Below, in pieces: positions 5,201 to 7,956 of a stretch of DNA of 7,956 nucleotides. The position numbers and the translations under genes are program-made. The notes beneath the pieces were generated by a model that saw only the letters and a list, made by a program, of their open reading frames with translations, made no database searches and had not been told where the DNA came from. Source of the DNA: Thermoplasmata archaeon. GTDB lineage: Archaea > Thermoplasmatota > Thermoplasmata > Lutacidiplasmatales > UBA184. The stretch is taken from assembly GCA_030043865.1 (NCBI GenBank), contig JASHWZ010000031.1, forward strand, positions 1-7,956. Reading direction: 5' to 3'. Within the stretch, counting starts at the first letter, position 1. Each line of letters opens with the position of its first letter.

Positions 5201-7956
5201 TCGGCGATCGCCTCGATCGGGGAGAGCGACGCGTTCGCGTACGACGCGATCGGTAAGAACTGCACGGGCACGCCCACCGCGGGCGCGCCGTTCGCCGCGA
5301 CCGAGACGAGCACGGTGGAGGTCGTCGCGAGCGTCAGGTTCTTCGTCGCGCCGGCGCTCGGCGAGTCGAGCACGAGCCGCACGCCGACCGACCTCTCGGA
5401 CGTCCCGGGGAGCGTCGCGGAGAGCGTGTAGTTCCCGGGGATGAATCCGGAGATCGTGAAGTTGCCCGTCGCGTTCGTCGTGTTGCGGAACGTCGCGCCC
5501 GCCGCGTTCCCGAGCGAGACGACGGCGCCGTTCGCGGCCCCGCCCGTCGAGGTGAAGATGTGGCCGCTCACGGTCCCCACCGTGAGGCCCGCGGTCGCGT
5601 TCGTGATGCCGGTCGTCTCCACCGTGAGGGACGGCTGCGAGTAGTTGTAGCCGTCGTAGATCACGTTGAAGTTGTAGACGCCCGGCGGGACGTTCGTGAG
5701 CGTGAACGACCCGCTCGCGTCCGCAGTGGCGGTGAGCTTGGTGACGTTCCCCGGGCCCCAGAGGATCGCCTGGGCACCGGGGAGGAGCGGGTCGGTGTAG
5801 GTGTACTCGGAGTTGTTGGCCGTGTTGAAGTAGACGAGCCCCGAGACCGTGCCCGACGGGATCGTGATCATCTCCTGGATGCTCGGGGCGTTGAAGGAGA
5901 GCCCGACCGCGTTCGAGACCGTGATGTTCACGTGCTTCAGGAGGATGTTCCCCTGCTGGCTCAACCCCTCGAACGTGCCGGTCGTCACGTTCAGGGTGTC
6001 GTTGCCCGGCGGAAGGATCACCGAGAACGAGCCGTCCGGGGCCGTGGTGACCGTCATGTGGGGGATGCCCCACTGGTCGAAGACGGTGACGCGGGCGCCG
6101 CCGACCGGGGCGCCGTTCGCGAGCCGGACCTCCCCGACGACGGTCTGCCCTGGGTAGTACTCCAGCATCGACTCGCCGCCGTTGAAGTACATGTCGGCCG
6201 AGGTGTTCGCGATCCCGACGCCGCCCGCGGCGAGGTGGAGGGCCTCGGGGGTGTTGGTCGCGTAGTAGCAGCTCGAATCGGTGGCCGCCAACGTGGCATT
6301 GTCGCAGTAGTAGGCCGTCTGGTAGACGACCTCGAAGTGGTTGAGCATCCAGCCCGGCTCGATCGGGTCGTCGACCAGCGAGCCCTCGAGACCGGGGATC
6401 CCCGCGGTCATCCCGACGTCGGTGCCGTTGTAACCGAAGTACGTCCGGTAGATCATCGAGTTGTAGAACGGCGCGAAATAATTGATGTAGTAATTCACGG
6501 CGGAGACGTCGGCGGGGACGTCCCCGAGCGGGTAGTAGTTCCCGTCCGACCCGAGGACGGTGACGTTGAAGTACGTCGTCGGGAGGCCGGCCGAGTTGAT
6601 GACCCGGCCCGTGAGGTCCGCGGGCGCGTAGTAGATGCCCGTGTCCTCACCGCTGAACGGGATGAGGCGGCTGTCCGCGAGGTCGTAGCGGATCGACCAG
6701 CCCGTGTACTGCTGGACGTCGTCGTAGATCTTCGCGACGCCGCTCAGCGTCTGCGACGTGGCGATGAAGTAGGTCATCGCCATGTACATCGCGTTGTCCG
6801 CGGTCAGCGTGCTCGGGTTGACCGGTAGGTAGCGGCTCGGGTTCGCGACGACGAGCTGCACGTCGTAGCTCTCGTTGACCATGAAGTTGTGGAGCTGGGT
6901 CAGGTTGAGCCCGTCGCCGGCGAGGATGGTGTTCAGGGCGGGCGGGAGGTACGGCTCGCCGGTCTTCGACGCCTCGGCGGAGAGGAGCGTCGTCGCGAGC
7001 ACGGCGATCGCGCTCGACTCGTTCTGAGCGAGCAGGAACTGGCCCGCGGGGTCGATCCCGTTCTGGAAGTTGTCGGCGACGCTCGGGTGCTCACCTTGGT
7101 CGATCGTCTGGAACCCGTAGTCCCACCAGCTGACCACCGCCGGACGTTGAGATTCCACGAGATTCGTGTCCTGTTCGGCGAGCCAGTTGTAGCCGGCGCT
7201 ATCGTACTGGTTGGAGGTGTCGATCGTCGTCCCCGCCGCGCCGAAGTAGTTGTCGGCGGTGGAACTGTTCCCCTTCAGGAACGACGGGAGGGTGTCGTAG
7301 ACCTGGGCGGAGAACCCGTCCTTCGTGTTGCCCGGGATCCCCGCGTCGATCGAAATCCAGACGTTGGGGAGGACCACCACGAGGACGAGCAGCAGCACGA
7401 GGACGTGGCGCGGCTTGAACGACTTACGGAACGCCGCGGCCTGGCTGCCGCGGTCGGAGAGCGACGCGACGTTCCGGCGGAGCTCGCCGTAGCTGCCGAC
7501 GTCCAACGCGCGCTTGATCGGCTCGGCGGGAAGGAGCGCGAATGCGGGCGAGCCGAGCAGGAAGAACTTCGCGGCCGAGATCGGGAGGTAGATAGAGAGG
7601 ACGGCGAAGACGAGGAAGACGATGTGGTGGCGCTTGAACTTCCCCCGGACGAGCAGGTACAGGAAAATCACGAGACCGACGAACGCGAGGAAGAACGTCA
7701 CGACCCCGTAGCCGACGACGAGCTCGTCGATCGAGGGCGCCTGCGCCTCCGCGACGGTCGAGTAGATCAGCGTCTTCGCGAAGTAGCCCTGCCCCGTGAC
7801 GATGTTGGTGAAGTAGGTCGGCTCGAAGAACGCGAGGAACGCTCCCGCTGCGATGACGAGCAGCCCGAGGAACGGGATCGAGAAGACCCACGGGATGTCC
7901 CGCATCAAGAGGAACGGGAGCAGGAGCGCGAGCACGCCGAAGTAGAGCAGGAGCGG
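2257..7956 (-). CDS. aglB: AglB/STT3-type oligosaccharyltransferase with giant beta-repeat tail (N-terminus outside window)
   Basis: This enzyme transfers a lipid-linked glycan to Asn of N-x-S/T sequons on the outer membrane face. The frame is open to the right edge; 1899 residues are visible and the N-terminal membrane domain with the catalytic DxD motifs is missing. Residue numbers count from the edge. Helices lie at about 1-17, 22-44, 80-103, 112-128, 130-144 and 184-203; the loop 45-79 carries TVAE at 67-70, the TIXE-type motif. WWDYG is at 277-281, within SWWDYGF. ADSRLIP (427-433) and WMLNHFEVVY (536-545) match the family C-terminal domain. Instead of ending near 640, the protein continues with carboxypeptidase-regulatory/Ig-like repeats (604-1612), two NEW3-like domains (about 1620-1720 and 1725-1840), a second anchor helix (about 1868-1888) and a basic tail. 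The usual DK or MI motif after WWDYG is not obvious; DNAMYMAMTYFI (387-398) lies near the expected position. About 41 sequons occur by manual count. Enzyme identity is firm. Confidence 0.92.
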   Translation of the reverse strand, partial: PLLLYFGVLALLLPFLLMRDIPWVFSIPFLGLLVIAAGAFLAFFEPTYFTNIVTGQGYFAKTLIYSTVAEAQAPSIDELVVGYGVVTFFLAFVGLVIFLYLLVRGKFKRHHIVFLVFAVLSIYLPISAAKFFLLGSPAFALLPAEPIKRALDVGSYGELRRNVASLSDRGSQAAAFRKSFKPRHVLVLLLVLVVVLPNVWISIDAGIPGNTKDGFSAQVYDTLPSFLKGNSSTADNYFGAAGTTIDTSNQYDSAGYNWLAEQDTNLVESQRPAVVSWWDYGFQTIDQGEHPSVADNFQNGIDPAGQFLLAQNESSAIAVLATTLLSAEASKTGEPYLPPALNTILAGDGLNLTQLHNFMVNESYDVQLVVANPSRYLPVNPSTLTADNAMYMAMTYFIATSQTLSGVAKIYDDVQQYTGWSIRYDLADSRLIPFSGEDTGIYYAPADLTGRVINSAGLPTTYFNVTVLGSDGNYYPLGDVPADVSAVNYYINYFAPFYNSMIYRTYFGYNGTDVGMTAGIPGLEGSLVDDPIEPGWMLNHFEVVYQTAYYCDNATLAATDSSCYYATNTPEALHLAAGGVGIANTSADMYFNGGESMLEYYPGQTVVGEVRLANGAPVGGARVTVFDQWGIPHMTVTTAPDGSFSVILPPGNDTLNVTTGTFEGLSQQGNILLKHVNITVSNAVGLSFNAPSIQEMITIPSGTVSGLVYFNTANNSEYTYTDPLLPGAQAILWGPGNVTKLTATADASGSFTLTNVPPGVYNFNVIYDGYNYSQPSLTVETTGITNATAGLTVGTVSGHIFTSTGGAANGAVVSLGNAAGATFRNTTNATGNFTISGFIPGNYTLSATLPGTSERSVGVRLVLDSPSAGATKNLTLATTSTVLVSVAANGAPAVGVPVQFLPIASYANASLSPIEAIAEAGANGTTAVTASNGAVTLALPVGNYSVNVLGYVGAKLYAGVGEIAASTLNPSASLALSLTPAIALTGSVAQVAPSTNTTRTAVIAYTAAGAPVTTWASTSGAYTLYLPSGSYSVLALQGPNASVGTMYSALSSISLTFPTALNLKPSVAVAARFFVGTASGSTELFPAAGARVTVSAGSAGPTVTALAATNGTVVVYVPAALPLSATSYCVSAGLSGFVSASACGISPNGLAAMSRFPLALSNVPVTITVTGVPSGTSITLNVTARSATATGIVLTGGPTWTVGLTPGTYALSGWAGTGSGSVIYLPVGPTNGTVAFGASSATFSLSLLSQRSSTGTITLPPSGALQDVTVTLYSSSFNETMNGTVYTKGFYAPTGSYSAYSIVEAGTTIYSLLTPVTIASTGTTTPTLALTSPSVELTGTLESAANVVVPLTTTATLTSPSGAIALVPVKNGTFEAPLPGPATYGVYAAGTQLLSSASGSYYRSWVTAPGAVCTIASTSTSCTVPTVGTTQLVSLSGTLTAAGVPGYVSGTVRLYGPSGDATSFNVTAANGTFSTRLLPGQYSIYATGGGGSSPLAGFASATASIDSSGPVSIVLSPTWTVTFYLQSPVGASPLTGLVNLTVKNAFGDVAVYSNLSAGSSLLVALPLGTYTATANSYGTSNGLFASATATTSVSVVRGNVGTTLALQYTYVSAVSATIVGTSSATITSPGTASFAFAVRNVGNIAVTVHPVGSPSSWGFTFSFGNVTLLPGAAATTLSGNVVIDVPPLTPTVHAPVVISFELANGTSIGSFSPTVNVVAYYGVSAGSTSSSPPQVGLNHAIVPFYLANTGNIVESVRLSVVDSTRLNSEGWTFSFRSISGPIGSPVVSLDAYSNSTYSVNLTTTSSIFLPIGLVTVQASVLNGSGAYQSTAELPVPVATFTTGNSNGTAPATVTGPGVGAVVAEPPDWLIPLVSFVPAIALVVGVITYRWWRSRRWIRR
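2270..2276 (-). promoter_or_regulatory. Strong Shine-Dalgarno site of the companion gene
   Basis: The minus strand reads GGAGGTG nine bases before the ATG at 2260. It lies within the last codons of aglB, in the basic C-terminal tail. It is the best ribosome-binding site in the window and fixes the start of the 273-residue protein. Confidence 0.8.
3120..6147 (-). repeat. Array of about eleven carboxypeptidase-regulatory/Ig-like protein repeats in AglB
   Basis: A recurring beta-strand unit ends in a PxG-x-Y turn, with a spacing of roughly 80-105 residues. The turns lie near visible residues 651 (PPGND), 757 (PPGVY), 840 (PGNY), 939 (PVGNY), 1026 (PSGSY), 1124 (LSATSY), 1206 (TPGTY), 1294 (PTGSY), 1380 (PGPATY), 1480 (LPGQY) and 1569 (PLGTY). 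The first three units are clear CarboxypepD_reg-type domains beginning with segments such as GTVSGLV and GTVSGHI; the later ones are more divergent. I see no long identical DNA repeat, so this is an old, diverged array and not a recent tandem duplication. Confidence 0.75.
7114..7128 (-). other. WWDYG signature motif of the oligosaccharyltransferase
   Basis: The codons read Trp-Trp-Asp-Tyr-Gly at visible residues 277-281, 73 residues after the last N-terminal-side helix. In known STT3/AglB/PglB structures this motif forms the pocket that recognises the +2 Ser/Thr of the acceptor sequon. It is intact here, so the enzyme is likely functional. Confidence 0.93.
7747..7758 (-). other. TVAE motif (TIXE/SVSE type) in external loop 5
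   Basis: The loop between two helices carries Thr-Val-Ala-Glu at visible residues 67-70, within YSTVAEAQAPS. In the family the glutamate of the TIXE/SVSE motif contacts the acceptor asparagine at the active site. Its position, ahead of the final helices and about 207 residues before WWDYG, fits the AglB layout. Confidence 0.8.

Noticed and set aside
2740..5256. Long open frame on the plus strand opposite aglB, 838 codons
   Set aside because: The translation is almost pure Arg/Gly/Asp/Glu low-complexity sequence, typical of the antisense of GC-rich codons. It matches no family and lies opposite a clear protein.
5129..6073. Second minus-strand frame inside aglB, 314 codons, rich in Arg/His/Pro
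   Set aside because: It is an out-of-frame reading of the repeat array with no domain, no ribosome-binding site and no family resemblance. The same holds for 4025-4360 and 7424-7891.
3120..6147. Tandem DNA repeat or CRISPR-like array in the repetitive-looking tail region
   Set aside because: The recurrence is at protein level only; I see no exact repeated DNA units or regular spacers.
7933..7935. GTG at 7935 as the start of aglB
   Set aside because: The frame stays open to the window edge with hydrophobic helix codons upstream (PLLLYFG), and the protein would lack the N-terminal catalytic membrane domain. It is an internal valine.
1..7956. tRNA, rRNA, insertion sequence or terminator
   Set aside because: Almost every base is covered by coding sequence on one strand. 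I saw no tRNA-like folds, transposase motifs, terminal inverted repeats or poly-T terminators.

Overview
All five genes in this window lie on the minus strand, packed head to tail with no non-coding stretch longer than about 19 bases. The DNA is very GC-rich, with a strong G/C preference at third codon positions. An archaeal oligosaccharyltransferase, an archaeal elongation factor 1-beta and the small archaeal zinc-ribbon protein that often accompanies it point to a euryarchaeal host. Sequence style of the transferase and its tail suggests a high-GC member of the Thermoplasmatota; that assignment is inference from remembered family patterns, not a search.

Layout in transcription order (right to left). 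(1) From beyond the right edge to 2257: a very large AglB/STT3-type oligosaccharyltransferase lacking its N-terminal membrane domain in this window. The visible 1899 residues hold the last transmembrane helices, a TVAE (TIXE-type) motif, the WWDYG catalytic-domain motif, and then an exceptional extracytoplasmic tail of about 1250 residues. The tail has about eleven carboxypeptidase-regulatory/Ig-like beta repeats, two NEW3-like domains and a second membrane anchor at the C-terminus. (2) 2260-1439: a 273-residue secreted, C-terminally anchored beta-sandwich protein, coupled to the transferase by an ATGA overlap and a strong ribosome-binding site. (3) 1442-1257: a 61-residue double zinc ribbon, coupled by a GTGA overlap. 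(4) 1245-979: archaeal elongation factor 1-beta. (5) 959 to beyond the left edge: a YdjM/YfhP-type membrane-bound metal-dependent hydrolase, cut by the window.

The first two genes look like one functional unit at the cell surface: an N-glycosylation enzyme with its own glycan-acceptor-rich tail, plus a coupled membrane-anchored partner that is also rich in N-glycosylation sequons. The next two genes are a translation module. Joining the two modules by stop/start overlaps implies co-transcription. A TATA-like AT patch inside the end of gene 2 could give the translation module its own promoter. The most interesting items are the giant sequon-rich tail, the coupled companion as a candidate accessory subunit, and the zinc ribbon in which one expected cysteine is aspartate.
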